38,351 nt of DNA. Origin: Actinomycetes bacterium (GTDB lineage Bacteria; Actinomycetota; Acidimicrobiia; Acidimicrobiales; JAAEMS01). The notes beneath the pieces were generated by a model that did not search any database, was not told where the DNA came from, and worked only from the letters and a program-made list of their open reading frames with translations. A program made the translations under genes and the position numbers. The stretch spans positions 1 to 38,351 of the forward strand of contig JAAEMS010000018.1 in the NCBI GenBank assembly GCA_024225275.1, in the 5' to 3' direction. Of this stretch, positions 6,102 to 14,789 are shown in pieces; the first letter of the stretch is position 1; the number at the start of each line of letters is the position of its first letter.

Positions 6102-7271
6102 ATGGTCCTCGATGCGGTCCTGGTTGTTCTGATCCTTGGTTTGACCACGGCCGCCGGCCGGGCCGGACTGGTGGGCCGGCGGGGGCGTTCCCTGCCATTC
6201 TTCGCGGCCCCGTTGGCCGGACTGGTGGCCTGGGGCCTGTTGTTGCCCCGGCTCGAGAGGTTCCGGACTCTGTCCGACGCCGGCCTGGTGGCTCTCCTGG
6301 TGTTGACGGTTGGAGCTGGGGGTGGCATCGGGTTCCTCGTGGGCCGACCGCGGTCACGGTGGTTCGAGCGCGACGCCTTCGACGACCCGCCCTCCGAGAG
6401 CATCCAGCGGCTCGATTCGTGGGCGGGAGGGGTGGCCGCGGTCCTGTTGCTGTTCGCCGGAGTGTGGCTCTGGTACCCGGTCCTACGAGCTCTCGATGGG
6501 TGGGTGGGGGACCAGGCCGACAACTCGCTGGTTCTGACCGGCGTCGATCGGGTGACCCTGGCGCCTCTGGGTGTGGTGTCGGGGCCGACCACCCTGATCG
6601 ACCGGTTCCCATCGGTCTTCGACGCCGGCTCGCGACCACCCCAGCGAGGGCTGCCACCCCCTGATTCTCTCGTCGCCGAGGACATCCAGGGCTTGGTGGC
6701 CGAACAGGTGGTGCGCATCACCGGCGTGGCGTGCAGCCGACCAACCGAGGGCACCGGTTTCGTCACCGAGTCGGGGCACGTGCTCACCAACGCGCACGTG
6801 GTGGCCGGTCAGACCAGGACCACGGTCCACCTGGGGAACGACGAGTGGCCCGCAACCGTGATCGGCTTCGACCCCCAACGCGACCTGGCCCTGCTCACCC
6901 TGCCCGAACCTGTCGGTCCGGGCCTCGCCACGGCGACAGCCGGGGTGGGCGCGATCGGCGCTGTATTCGGGCATCCGGCTGGTCGGGACCTGCGGGTCGC
7001 TCCTTTCCAGATCACCGACCGGGTCACCGGGACCGGACTCGACATCTATGGCGAGGGGGACGTGCGGCGGAAGGTGTTCTTTTTGGCCGCCGACCTCGAA
7101 TCGGGCGACAGCGGAGCACCCGTTGTCGACTCCCTGGGTCGGGTGGTGGGGATCGTGTTCGCCATCTCGCCCGACGAGAGCCAGGTCGCGTTTGCCCTCA
7201 CCAGTTCAGAGATCGAGGGCTTCCTGGCCGAGGACCGCCCAGACCCGGTTGGTCCCACGGAGTGCCGCTGA
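6102..7271 (+). CDS. MarP-like membrane-anchored serine protease (CvpA domain + trypsin-like)
   Basis: A 389-residue protein. Residues 1-135 hold about four membrane segments of the CvpA/colicin-V-production type, and 185-389 form a trypsin/HtrA-like protease facing outward. The catalytic triad is H232 (TNAHVV), D261 (RDLALL) and S337 (GDSGAP). The only two cysteines, C211 and C388, flank the protease domain as in M. tuberculosis MarP, where the corresponding disulfide controls activity. In mycobacteria MarP is needed for survival in acid. It lies 21 nt after trmI and probably shares its transcript. Confidence 0.88.
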   Translation: MVLDAVLVVLILGLTTAAGRAGLVGRRGRSLPFFAAPLAGLVAWGLLLPRLERFRTLSDAGLVALLVLTVGAGGGIGFLVGRPRSRWFERDAFDDPPSESIQRLDSWAGGVAAVLLLFAGVWLWYPVLRALDGWVGDQADNSLVLTGVDRVTLAPLGVVSGPTTLIDRFPSVFDAGSRPPQRGLPPPDSLVAEDIQGLVAEQVVRITGVACSRPTEGTGFVTESGHVLTNAHVVAGQTRTTVHLGNDEWPATVIGFDPQRDLALLTLPEPVGPGLATATAGVGAIGAVFGHPAGRDLRVAPFQITDRVTGTGLDIYGEGDVRRKVFFLAADLESGDSGAPVVDSLGRVVGIVFAISPDESQVAFALTSSEIEGFLAEDRPDPVGPTECR

Positions 7272-7330
7272 TCCGAGCCACCAATATCCCCTTTCGCTTG
7301 TGTCGGCACCGCGGCGGCCGATCTTGGTTG

Positions 7331-7336
7331 TAAGGT
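7331..7336 (+). promoter_or_regulatory. Possible -10 element for mpa
   Basis: TAAGGT at 7331-7336 would give a transcript starting near 7343, just ahead of an AGGGAGG Shine-Dalgarno sequence (7352-7358). No clear -35 is seen. Confidence 0.3.
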
Positions 7337-7357
7337 CCGCGGCGAGCGATCAGGGAG

Positions 7358-9130
7358 GTGGTCACCATCAACGAGGACACCCGAGATCTGAGTGCCCGAG
7401 AGCGTGCCGAGCTGGTTGACCTCCGGGAGCAGGCGGCAGACCTGGAGTCCGAGGTTGCCGGACTACGCGGCCGTCTTCAGGACGCCCCCAAGCGGGTCCG
7501 CACCCTCGAGGAACGACTGCTGGAGACCAAGGGTCAGCTGGCCCGTGCCGTCTCGCAGAACGAGAAGCTCACCTACACACTGCGCGAGGCCCGCGAACAC
7601 ATCGCGGCCCTGCGGGACGAGGTCGACAAGCTCACCCAGCCACCACTGGCCTACGGCACGTTCCTGGCCACCAACGACGACGGCACGGTCGACATTCACT
7701 CGAGCGGCCGCAAGATGCGAGTGGCGATCCACCCCGAGCTCGAGGACAACGACCTCGACCGGGGCGACGAGGTCGTCCTCAACGAGTCGCTGAACGTGGT
7801 CATGTCCCGGAAGGGCGAACGTCTCGGCGAGGTCGTCACCCTCAAGGAGATGCTCGAAGACGGCACTCGGGCCCTCATCGTGGGTCGGGCCGACGAGGAG
7901 CGCGTGGTCGATCTGGCCGAAACCCTGGTCGGCGAGAAGCTCCGGGCCGGCGACACCATGCTCATGGACACCCGCTCCAGCCTCTTGCTCGAGAAGCTGC
8001 CCCGGCCTGAGGTCGAGGAGCTCGTGCTCGAAGAGGTGCCCGACGTCTCGTACCAGGACGTGGGCGGCCTCGACAGCCAGATCGAGCAGATCACCGACGC
8101 GGTAGAACTGCCTTTCCTGCATCAGGACCTGTTCGCCGAATACGACCTGCCGGCCCCCAAGGGCATCCTGCTCTATGGCCCTCCCGGTTGCGGCAAGACG
8201 CTCATCGCCAAGGCGGTGGCCAACTCGCTGGCCAAGAAGGTGGCCGATGTCTCCGGCGACCAGGAGGCCCGCAGCTTCTTCCTGAACATCAAGGGCCCCG
8301 AGCTGCTCAACAAGTACGTCGGCGAGACCGAACGCCAGATCCGTCTGGTGTTCCAGCGGGCCCGCGAGAAGTCCGAGCAGGGCTGGCCGGTCATCGTCTT
8401 CTTCGACGAGATGGAGTCGTTGTTCCGCACCCGCGGTAGCGGCATCAGCTCCGATATCGAGTCCACCATCGTGCCCCAGCTGCTGGCCGAGATCGATGGC
8501 GTCGAGACTCTCCGGAACGTCATCGTGATCGGTGCCTCCAACCGCGAGGACCTCATCGACCCCGCCATCCTCCGACCCGGCCGCCTCGACGTGAAGATCA
8601 AGATCGAGCGCCCCGACGAGGAGGCTGCGTCCTCGATCTTCGGCCGTTACCTCACCAGTGAGCTGCCCCTCGATCCTGCTGAGGTCGAGACGCTGGGCGG
8701 GGGAGACCCCAACAAGGCCATCCAGCTCATGATCGAGGACGCCGTCGAGGAGATGTACCGCACCTCCGACGACAACCGTTTCCTCGAGGTCACCTACCAG
8801 AACGGTGACAAGGAGATCATGTACTTCAAGGACTTCTCGTCCGGCGCCATGATCGAGAACATCGTCCGCCGCTCCAAGAAGCTCGCCATCAAGCGCGAGC
8901 TCGACGAAGGCCCCCGGGGCATCCGGGTCGAGGACCTCCTGCGCTCCATCCATCAGGAGTACAAGGAGCACGAGGACCTGCCCAACACGACCAACCCGGA
9001 CGATTGGGCGAAGATCTCGGGCAAGAAGGGTGAGCGCATCGTGTATGTGCGCACCCTCATCAATAAGGACGACGACGACCCCACCGGTGGACGCGCCATC
9101 GAGCGAGTTGCCACCGGCCAGTATCTCTAG
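7358..9130 (+). CDS. mpa: Proteasome-associated AAA ATPase (Mpa/ARC)
   Basis: A 590-residue ring ATPase that binds pupylated proteins, unfolds them and feeds them into the 20S proteasome. The order is: coiled coil at about 16-95 (Pup receptor), two OB-fold domains at about 96-220, then the AAA domain. That domain has Walker A GPPGCGKT (274-281), pore-loop KYVG (319-322), Walker B VIVFFDE (345-351) and RPGRLD (406-411). The C-terminus is -GQYL, the tail known to dock Mpa on the proteasome. The start is unclear: GTG 7358 directly abuts the Shine-Dalgarno sequence AGGGAGG, with no other standard start nearby. dop follows 26 nt downstream. Confidence 0.96.
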   Translation: MVTINEDTRDLSARERAELVDLREQAADLESEVAGLRGRLQDAPKRVRTLEERLLETKGQLARAVSQNEKLTYTLREAREHIAALRDEVDKLTQPPLAYGTFLATNDDGTVDIHSSGRKMRVAIHPELEDNDLDRGDEVVLNESLNVVMSRKGERLGEVVTLKEMLEDGTRALIVGRADEERVVDLAETLVGEKLRAGDTMLMDTRSSLLLEKLPRPEVEELVLEEVPDVSYQDVGGLDSQIEQITDAVELPFLHQDLFAEYDLPAPKGILLYGPPGCGKTLIAKAVANSLAKKVADVSGDQEARSFFLNIKGPELLNKYVGETERQIRLVFQRAREKSEQGWPVIVFFDEMESLFRTRGSGISSDIESTIVPQLLAEIDGVETLRNVIVIGASNREDLIDPAILRPGRLDVKIKIERPDEEAASSIFGRYLTSELPLDPAEVETLGGGDPNKAIQLMIEDAVEEMYRTSDDNRFLEVTYQNGDKEIMYFKDFSSGAMIENIVRRSKKLAIKRELDEGPRGIRVEDLLRSIHQEYKEHEDLPNTTNPDDWAKISGKKGERIVYVRTLINKDDDDPTGGRAIERVATGQYL

Positions 9131-9144
9131 GTCTCGGAAACCTC

Positions 9145-9150
9145 TAGAGT
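9145..9150 (+). promoter_or_regulatory. -10-like hexamer for dop
   Basis: TAGAGT ends 6 nt before the GTG at 9157 and sits in the 26-nt gap after mpa, inside the palindrome CTCTAGAG. No Shine-Dalgarno sequence is present. It suggests dop has its own leaderless transcript. Confidence 0.4.
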
Positions 9151-9156
9151 CGCCGC

Positions 9157-10665
9157 GTGGCTGTTCCCAAGATCTGTGGTGTCGAAACCGAGTTCGGCAT
9201 CATTCACGCCGGTGTCGAGGACTCCAACCCCATCAGCGCCTCGTCGCTGCTGATCAACGCCTACGTCCAGTCGCGCGGCCTCGATGTTGGCGACCACACC
9301 ATGTCGGTGGGCTGGGACTTCGAAGACGAGTCACCCCACATCGATGCCCGCGATCTCTACAGCGCCGACGCCCTGGCCCCCGAGGTCGAGACCCATCTGG
9401 TCAACGCGGTGCTCACCAACGGAGCCCGCTACTACGTCGATCATGCCCATCCCGAGCTCTCGACCCCCGAGGTCACCGACGCCATGTCGATCGTGACCTG
9501 GGACCGGGCGGCCGAGCTCATCCTCATCGAGTCGATGGACGCCGCCCGCGATCGCTTGCCTCCGGGCCAGGAGCTGATCGTCTACAAGAACAACAGCGAC
9601 CGCAAGGGCAACAGTTACGGCTGCCACGAGAACTACCTGGTGGCCCGCAGCGTCCCGTTCGGGCGCATCGTGAACCACGCCACCACCCACTTCATCAGCC
9701 GCCAGATCTACACCGGAGCTGGGAAGGTGGGTACCGAGATGCCGGGCATGAGCTCATCGGAGGTGCCATACCAGCTCACCCAGCGGGCCGATTTCTTCGA
9801 GGAAGAGGTCGGGCTCGAGACCACCCTCAAACGCCCCATCATCAACACCCGCGACGAGCCTCACTGCGACCCCCAGAAGTACCGCCGCCTCCACGTGATC
9901 GTGGGCGACGCAAACCTCAGCGAGGTCTCGACCTTCCTGAAGGTGGGCACCACGGGCATCGTGCTGGCCATGGTCGAGGACGACGCGCCTCTGAGGCAGT
10001 TCACCTTCGCTGACCCGGTGCGGGCCCTCCAGCGCGTATCGCGCGATCTCACCCTCAGGGCGCCTCTGGCGCTGGCCGACGGCACCACCGTCACCGCCCT
10101 CGAGATCCAGTGGGACCTGTTCGCCAACGCCCGCAAGTACGCCGATGACACCGGCCTCCAGTCGGTGGGTGAGGAGTCGGGGGCCGAAGTCCTGCGCCGC
10201 TGGGAACAGGTGCTCACCGCTCTCGAATCCGACCCCATGAGCTTGGCCGACCAGCTCGACTGGGTGGCCAAGTACCGGGTGATCAATGGCTACCGCGAAC
10301 GCCACAACCTGGCCTGGGACGATCCCCGGCTGGCGGCCATGGACCTCCAGTACCACGACATCCGCCCCCAGAAGTCCCTGTTCGAACGCCTGGGTGTCGA
10401 GCGGCTGTCCGACCCCGACCAAGCTCAGGCCGCCATGACCGCCCCTCCGCCCGACACCCGGGCCTACTTCCGGGGCCGGGCCCTCAGCGAGTTCGCGTCC
10501 GACATCGTGGCCGCCAACTGGGATTCCATCGTCTTCGATGTCGGAACCGACCCGCTGAGGAGGGTTCCCATGATGGAACCCACCCGCGGCACCAGAGCCC
10601 ACGTGGGTGACCTGTTCGACGAGGCCCAGTCGAGCCAGGAGTTGCTCGACAAGCTCGGATCCTGA
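9157..10665 (+). CDS. dop: Pup deamidase / depupylase
   Basis: A 502-residue protein of the carboxylate-amine-ligase-like Dop/PafA family. Dop converts the C-terminal Gln of Pup to Glu and also removes Pup from substrates. The N-terminal signature is GVETEFGI (residues 8-15), with the ATP/Mg-binding acidic residues E10 and E12. The conserved YVDHAHPELSTPE and [17 protein letters not shown] blocks follow. It is longer than PafA (452 aa), as expected for Dop with its extra loop. Since Pup here ends in Gln, Dop is required for pupylation. It lies between mpa and pup. Confidence 0.96.
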   Translation: MAVPKICGVETEFGIIHAGVEDSNPISASSLLINAYVQSRGLDVGDHTMSVGWDFEDESPHIDARDLYSADALAPEVETHLVNAVLTNGARYYVDHAHPELSTPEVTDAMSIVTWDRAAELILIESMDAARDRLPPGQELIVYKNNSDRKGNSYGCHENYLVARSVPFGRIVNHATTHFISRQIYTGAGKVGTEMPGMSSSEVPYQLTQRADFFEEEVGLETTLKRPIINTRDEPHCDPQKYRRLHVIVGDANLSEVSTFLKVGTTGIVLAMVEDDAPLRQFTFADPVRALQRVSRDLTLRAPLALADGTTVTALEIQWDLFANARKYADDTGLQSVGEESGAEVLRRWEQVLTALESDPMSLADQLDWVAKYRVINGYRERHNLAWDDPRLAAMDLQYHDIRPQKSLFERLGVERLSDPDQAQAAMTAPPPDTRAYFRGRALSEFASDIVAANWDSIVFDVGTDPLRRVPMMEPTRGTRAHVGDLFDEAQSSQELLDKLGS

Positions 10666-10719
10666 ACCTGGGGGCACCGCGTCGGCCGCGGTTCGTGGCA
10701 GGCTGGTTCCCAGACGTAC

Positions 10720-10745
10720 GCCGGTGGGTGGGTTCTCGCACCGGC
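10720..10745 (+). promoter_or_regulatory. Hairpin abutting the pup ribosome-binding site
   Basis: GCCGGTG (10720-10726) and CACCGGC (10739-10745) form a perfect 7-bp stem with a 12-nt loop. The AGGAGG Shine-Dalgarno sequence of pup begins at the next base, 10746. A stem this close could affect ribosome access or mark a processing or termination point between dop and pup; which of these applies is not known. Confidence 0.5.
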
Positions 10746-10762
10746 AGGAGGCGATGACGAAG

Positions 10763-10957
10763 ATGGCAGAACGCGAACAGAAGAAGAAGCCGGCAACCGA
10801 GCGCGAGACCGAGGTCACCGAGGTAACGCCGGCCACGTCGGAATCGGGCGAGGCGCTCAAGGCCGAACTCGACGATCTCCTCGACGAGATCGACGAGGTA
10901 CTCGAGACCAATGCCGAGGACTTCGTGAAGAGCTATATCCAAAAGGGCGGACAGTAG
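10763..10957 (+). CDS. pup: Prokaryotic ubiquitin-like protein Pup
   Basis: A 64-residue, largely disordered tag that is joined to lysines of target proteins for proteasomal degradation. The C-terminal half carries the diagnostic pattern LDDLLDEIDEVLETNAEDF, then VKSYIQKGGQ, with terminal Gly-Gly-Gln. The middle helix is what binds the Mpa coiled coil. ATG 10763 is chosen because it lies 11 nt after AGGAGG (10746-10751) and gives exactly 64 residues, the length of mycobacterial Pup. ATG 10754 would add MTK but sits only 2 nt after that site. The terminal Gln means Dop must act first. Confidence 0.96.
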   Translation: MAEREQKKKPATERETEVTEVTPATSESGEALKAELDDLLDEIDEVLETNAEDFVKSYIQKGGQ

Positions 10958-10981
10958 CTTCTAGGGGCCGAGGAACGGCGA

Positions 10982-10987
10982 TAGTCT
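10982..10987 (+). promoter_or_regulatory. -10-like hexamer for prcB
   Basis: TAGTCT ends 7 nt before the GTG at 10995 in the 37-nt gap after pup. It is the same hexamer and spacing as at dacB. No Shine-Dalgarno sequence is seen, so prcBA may be transcribed separately and leaderless. Confidence 0.42.
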
Positions 10988-10994
10988 CGACCTC

Positions 10995-11810
10995 GTGACG
11001 TTGCCGACGTATCACCCATCCGACGATCCGGGTCCCAACTTCGCCGGGCTGGCCCGCCAGTACGGGCTGATGCCTCTCGCTCCGGAGTCGCCCGTCGATG
11101 CCCGCCTCGCGATAACCCACGGCACCACGGTGGTCGCCGTGCGCTACGCCGACGGGGTGATCATGGCCGGTGACCGACGGGCCACCGCGGGAAACCTGAT
11201 CAGCCATCACGGCATCAAGAAGGTGTTCGAGGCCGACAACCACTCCGGGGTCGCCATCGCCGGCGCAGCCGGCCCGGCCATCGAGATGGTCAAGCTGTTC
11301 CAGCTCCAGCTCGAGCACTACGAAAAGGTCGAGGGCGACTCCCTCAGCCTCGAGGGCAAGGCCAACCAGCTCGGCCAGATGGTGCGGGGAAACCTGCCGG
11401 CCGCCATGCAGGGCCTGGCCGTCGTACCCCTGTTCGCCGGCTTCGACCGGCGGCGCGAGGTGGGCCGCCTCTTCCAGTACGACATCACCGGCGGCCGCTA
11501 CGAGGAAACCGACTACGCCACCAGCGGTTCGGGCAGCCTCCACGCCGGAACGGTCATCAAACTGGGTTTCGCCGACGCCATGACCCGCGACGACGCCATC
11601 GACCTGGCCGTCGAGTCGCTGTGGCAGGCCGCCGACGAGGACTCGGCCACCGGTGGCCCCGACCCCATCCGACGTATCTTCCCGACCGTGGCCAGCATCA
11701 CCACCGACGGCTTCGTAGAGCTCGCCGAGACCGAGATCAGCGAGCGGTTCGACGGCCTGATCGAGCGCATGCTCGAACGGCGTCCCGATCGACCAGGGGG
11801 TGAAATCTGA
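10995..11810 (+). CDS. prcB: 20S proteasome beta subunit
   Basis: A 271-residue precursor of the catalytic proteasome subunit. Residues 1-43 are a propeptide ending ITHG. Self-cleavage before T44 exposes the catalytic N-terminal threonine (TTVVAVRY). Further family marks are VIMAGDRRATAGN (with the active-site Asp/Arg and Lys region GIKKVF) and the late segment DYATSGSGS. Four stacked rings (alpha7 beta7 beta7 alpha7) are expected with PrcA. Its stop overlaps the prcA ATG (TGATG), so both subunits are co-translated. Confidence 0.96.
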   Translation: MTLPTYHPSDDPGPNFAGLARQYGLMPLAPESPVDARLAITHGTTVVAVRYADGVIMAGDRRATAGNLISHHGIKKVFEADNHSGVAIAGAAGPAIEMVKLFQLQLEHYEKVEGDSLSLEGKANQLGQMVRGNLPAAMQGLAVVPLFAGFDRRREVGRLFQYDITGGRYEETDYATSGSGSLHAGTVIKLGFADAMTRDDAIDLAVESLWQAADEDSATGGPDPIRRIFPTVASITTDGFVELAETEISERFDGLIERMLERRPDRPGGEI

Positions 11811-12490
11811 TGAGCACCCCGTATTACGTCGCTCCCGAGCAGGTCATGAAGGATCGGGCCGACTACGCCCGGAAGGGCATCGCCCGGGGTCGCAGCCTCA
11901 CCGCCATCGAATCCACCGACGGCATCGTGATCTGCGCCGAGAACCCGTCGAGCAACCTGCGCAAGGTGTCGGAGATCTACGACCGCATCGCCTTCGGTGG
12001 GGTGGGCAAGTACAACGAGTTCGACCAGCTCCGTATCGCCGGCGTGCGCCACGCCGACCTCAAGGGCTACTCGTACAGCCGCGAAGACGTCGATGCTCGC
12101 ACCCTGGCCAACGCCTACGCCCAGATGCTGGGCCAAACCTTCACCCACGAGATGAAGCCGCTGGAGGTCGAGATCCTCGTGGCCGAGGTCGCCGACGACC
12201 CCTCGGGTGACCAGCTGTTCCACATTCTCTACGACGGGTCGGTCAGCGACGAGAACCGCTTCTCGGTGTTGGGCGGCGAGGCCGAAGCCATCGCCGAACG
12301 GCTGGAGGCGGCCTGGTCGGCCGATATCGATCTCGCCGGTGCGGTCAAGGCCGCGGCCGGTGCCCTGGCCGGCGAGCGAGAGCTCGAGGCCAACGACTTC
12401 GAAGTCGCCGTTCTCGAGCGGAACTCCGACGAGCGCCGACGCTTCCGCCGGCTGGACGACGACGAAGTCGCGTCGATTCTGTCCGGCTGA
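11810..12490 (+). CDS. prcA: 20S proteasome alpha subunit
   Basis: A 226-residue non-catalytic outer-ring subunit. The N-terminal residues ([20 protein letters not shown]) form the gating segment and H0 helix. [22 protein letters not shown] is the typical alpha start, and [21 protein letters not shown] covers the region that receives the ATPase tails. The alpha type is clear because no catalytic threonine or propeptide is present. The C-terminal tail is acidic and basic ([14 protein letters not shown]), as in relatives. The start overlaps the prcB stop and pafA begins 4 nt after its stop. Confidence 0.95.
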   Translation: MSTPYYVAPEQVMKDRADYARKGIARGRSLTAIESTDGIVICAENPSSNLRKVSEIYDRIAFGGVGKYNEFDQLRIAGVRHADLKGYSYSREDVDARTLANAYAQMLGQTFTHEMKPLEVEILVAEVADDPSGDQLFHILYDGSVSDENRFSVLGGEAEAIAERLEAAWSADIDLAGAVKAAAGALAGERELEANDFEVAVLERNSDERRRFRRLDDDEVASILSG

Positions 12491-12494
12491 CTCC

Positions 12495-13853
12495 GTGGAG
12501 CGCCGCATCTTCGGTCTCGAGAACGAGTACGGCATCACCTGCACCCTGCGCGGCCAGCGCCGGCTCAGCCCCGACGAGGTCGCCCGCTACCTCTTCCGCC
12601 GGGTCGTGTCCTGGGGCCGGAGCAGCAATGTATTCCTGGCCAACGGGGCCCGCCTGTACCTCGACGTCGGATCCCACCCGGAGTACGCCACCCCCGAGTG
12701 CGACTCCATTCATGAGCTGGTGGTCCACGACAAGGCCGGCGAACGGATCCTCGAGGGCCTATTGGCTTCGGCTGAGGAACGACTTCAGGAAGAGGGCATC
12801 CGCGGCGTCATCTACTTGTTCAAGAACAACACCGACTCGGCGGGCAACAGCTACGGCTGCCACGAGAACTACATGACCACCCGAGACGACGAGTTCGCCC
12901 ACTACGCCGACGTGCTCATCCCGTTCCTGGTCAGCCGCCAGATCTACGCCGGAGCCGGCAAGGTTCTCCAGACGGCCCGGGGTGCCATGTACTGCGTCAG
13001 CCAGCGGGCCGAGCACATATGGGAGGGCGTCAGCAGCGCCACCACCCGATCACGGCCCATCATCAACACCCGCGACGAGCCCCACGCTGATGCCGAGCGC
13101 TTCCGGCGTCTGCATGTCATCGTGGGCGACTCCAACATGAGCGAGTACGCCAACTATCTGAAAGTGGGGGTGTGCGCCATCATGCTGCGCATGCTCGAAG
13201 ACCCGTCGGTGGTCCTGCGCGACATGACGCTCGAGAATCCCATTCGGGCCATCCGTGAGATCAGCCACGACATGACCTGCACCCGCCGGGTGCGTCTGGC
13301 CAACGGGCGCGAGGCATCGGCGCTCGAGATCCAGTCGGAGTACCTCGAACGGGCCCTCCGCTACGAGCAGAGCCGGGGCCTGCCCGAAGAGGAGACCAAG
13401 GCCCTGCGCATGTGGGAACACTGCCTCACCGGAATCGAGAACGATCCCCTCGCCCTCGACCGTGAGTGCGACTGGGTCATCAAGTACAAGCTCATCGAGG
13501 CCTTCCGCGAGCGCCACGATCTGGCCCTCAACGACCCCCGCGTCGCCCTCATGGACCTCCAGTACCACGACGTCAACCGCGACCGTGGCCTCTTCTATCG
13601 GATGCAGGCCCGCGGCCTGGTCGAGCGCACCTGCACCGATGACGAGGTCACCACCGCAGTCGAGCACCCGCCCCAGACCACGCGGGCCAAGCTGAGGGGA
13701 GACTTCATCCGGCGGGCCAAGGAACGCAAACGTGACTACACCGTCGATTGGGTCCACCTGAAGCTGAACGATCAGGCCCAACGAACCGTGCTGTGCAAAG
13801 ACCCGCTGGCGTTCGAGGACGAGCGGGTCGAGCGGCTGATCGCCTCGCTGTAG
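12495..13853 (+). CDS. pafA: Pup-protein ligase
   Basis: A 452-residue ligase, the same length as mycobacterial PafA. It phosphorylates the C-terminal Glu of deamidated Pup and joins it to substrate lysines. The signature GLENEYGI is at residues 7-14 with E9 as the nucleotide/metal ligand. [15 protein letters not shown] and [18 protein letters not shown] parallel the Dop blocks, showing common ancestry. GTG 12495 is chosen by family length; the frame is open further upstream inside prcA, but that part is not family-like. pafB starts 2 nt after the stop, so pafA-pafB are coupled. Confidence 0.95.
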   Translation: MERRIFGLENEYGITCTLRGQRRLSPDEVARYLFRRVVSWGRSSNVFLANGARLYLDVGSHPEYATPECDSIHELVVHDKAGERILEGLLASAEERLQEEGIRGVIYLFKNNTDSAGNSYGCHENYMTTRDDEFAHYADVLIPFLVSRQIYAGAGKVLQTARGAMYCVSQRAEHIWEGVSSATTRSRPIINTRDEPHADAERFRRLHVIVGDSNMSEYANYLKVGVCAIMLRMLEDPSVVLRDMTLENPIRAIREISHDMTCTRRVRLANGREASALEIQSEYLERALRYEQSRGLPEEETKALRMWEHCLTGIENDPLALDRECDWVIKYKLIEAFRERHDLALNDPRVALMDLQYHDVNRDRGLFYRMQARGLVERTCTDDEVTTAVEHPPQTTRAKLRGDFIRRAKERKRDYTVDWVHLKLNDQAQRTVLCKDPLAFEDERVERLIASL

Positions 13854-13855
13854 CA

Positions 13856-14773
13856 ATGGCGAAGCTGGAACGGCTCCTGAACCTGACCGCGGCTCTCCTC
13901 GATACCGAGCGGCCCTTGTCGGCCGACGACATCCGCCGCCGTATTGGCTACGGGCCCGCGGGCGCCGCCTTCCATCGCACCTTCGAGCGCGACAAGGACG
14001 ATCTACGGGAGATGGGCATCCCGCTGAGGGTCGAGCCCGTCCCCGGCAGCGACCCACCCCTCGACGGATATCGCATCGACCGCGACGAGTACTACCTGGC
14101 CGACCCCGGCCTCGAGCCCGACGAGTTGGCCGCCATCCACCTCGCCGCCACCGCGGTGCGCCTGAGGGGGGTGCAGGGGGCCGAAGCGATGTGGAAGCTC
14201 GGAGGCACCCCCGGGGCTGCCGACGCCGACCTGGTCCAACCGATGGCCGATCTGCCCGACGACCCCAACCTGGGGGCCGTGTTCGACGCGGTGAACGGTC
14301 GCCGGGTCCTGAGCTTCCGCTACCGCGACACCGAGCGCGACCTCGAACCTCACCGCCTCGATTACCGGCGTGGCCGCTGGTATCTCACCGGCCACGACCG
14401 GGTCCGGGGCGAGGAGCGCAACTATCGGGTCGACCGCATCGAGGGCCTCGTCAAGATGGGGGAGCCGGAGGGTTTCGATCCACCGGTCTCGGCCCCCAGC
14501 ACCACGGCGCGGCCGCCGTGGCTGCTGGGCGACGGAACCGAGACCGTGGCCCAGCTCCTGGTCGACGCCGACCAGGCGGCGTGGGCCGTGCACCACGTCG
14601 GCCCCGACCATGTGGTCGAGCGCCGCGAAGACGGCTCGATCCTGCTCGACGTCCCCGTCACCAACCGCCACGCCTTCAGGTCGTTCGTGCTCACCTTCCT
14701 CGAACACGCCGAGGTCGTGGGCCCCGCCGACCTGCGGGCCGAGATGGTCGAGTGGCTGGAGTCGTTGACATGA
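13856..14773 (+). CDS. pafB: WYL-domain transcriptional regulator PafB
   Basis: A 305-residue regulator. Residues 1-60 form a winged helix-turn-helix (MAKLERLLNLTAALLDTERPLSADDI), and residues about 130-200 form a WYL domain with the WYL motif at 175-177. In mycobacteria PafB and PafC act as a dimer that activates DNA-damage genes and are not needed for proteasome function despite their location. ATG 13856 lies 2 nt after pafA; the frame extends upstream but overlaps pafA without family similarity. pafC follows after 16 nt. Confidence 0.93.
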   Translation: MAKLERLLNLTAALLDTERPLSADDIRRRIGYGPAGAAFHRTFERDKDDLREMGIPLRVEPVPGSDPPLDGYRIDRDEYYLADPGLEPDELAAIHLAATAVRLRGVQGAEAMWKLGGTPGAADADLVQPMADLPDDPNLGAVFDAVNGRRVLSFRYRDTERDLEPHRLDYRRGRWYLTGHDRVRGEERNYRVDRIEGLVKMGEPEGFDPPVSAPSTTARPPWLLGDGTETVAQLLVDADQAAWAVHHVGPDHVVERREDGSILLDVPVTNRHAFRSFVLTFLEHAEVVGPADLRAEMVEWLESLT

Positions 14774-14789
14774 GCCAGGGGAGGGATTG

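Noticed and set aside
7463..8971. 502-codon open frame on the minus strand
   Set aside because: It lies antisense to mpa, is caused by GC-rich codon bias, and its translation has no recognisable domain.
10607..10762. Longer N-terminus for Pup
   Set aside because: The extension overlaps dop and the hairpin; AGGAGG and the 64-residue family length point to ATG 10763.
9754..10911. 385-codon open frame on the minus strand
   Set aside because: Antisense to dop and pup, both certain by motifs.
12207..12494. Longer N-terminus for PafA
   Set aside because: It overlaps prcA and the added residues are low-complexity shadow sequence; GTG 12495 gives the exact family length and signature.
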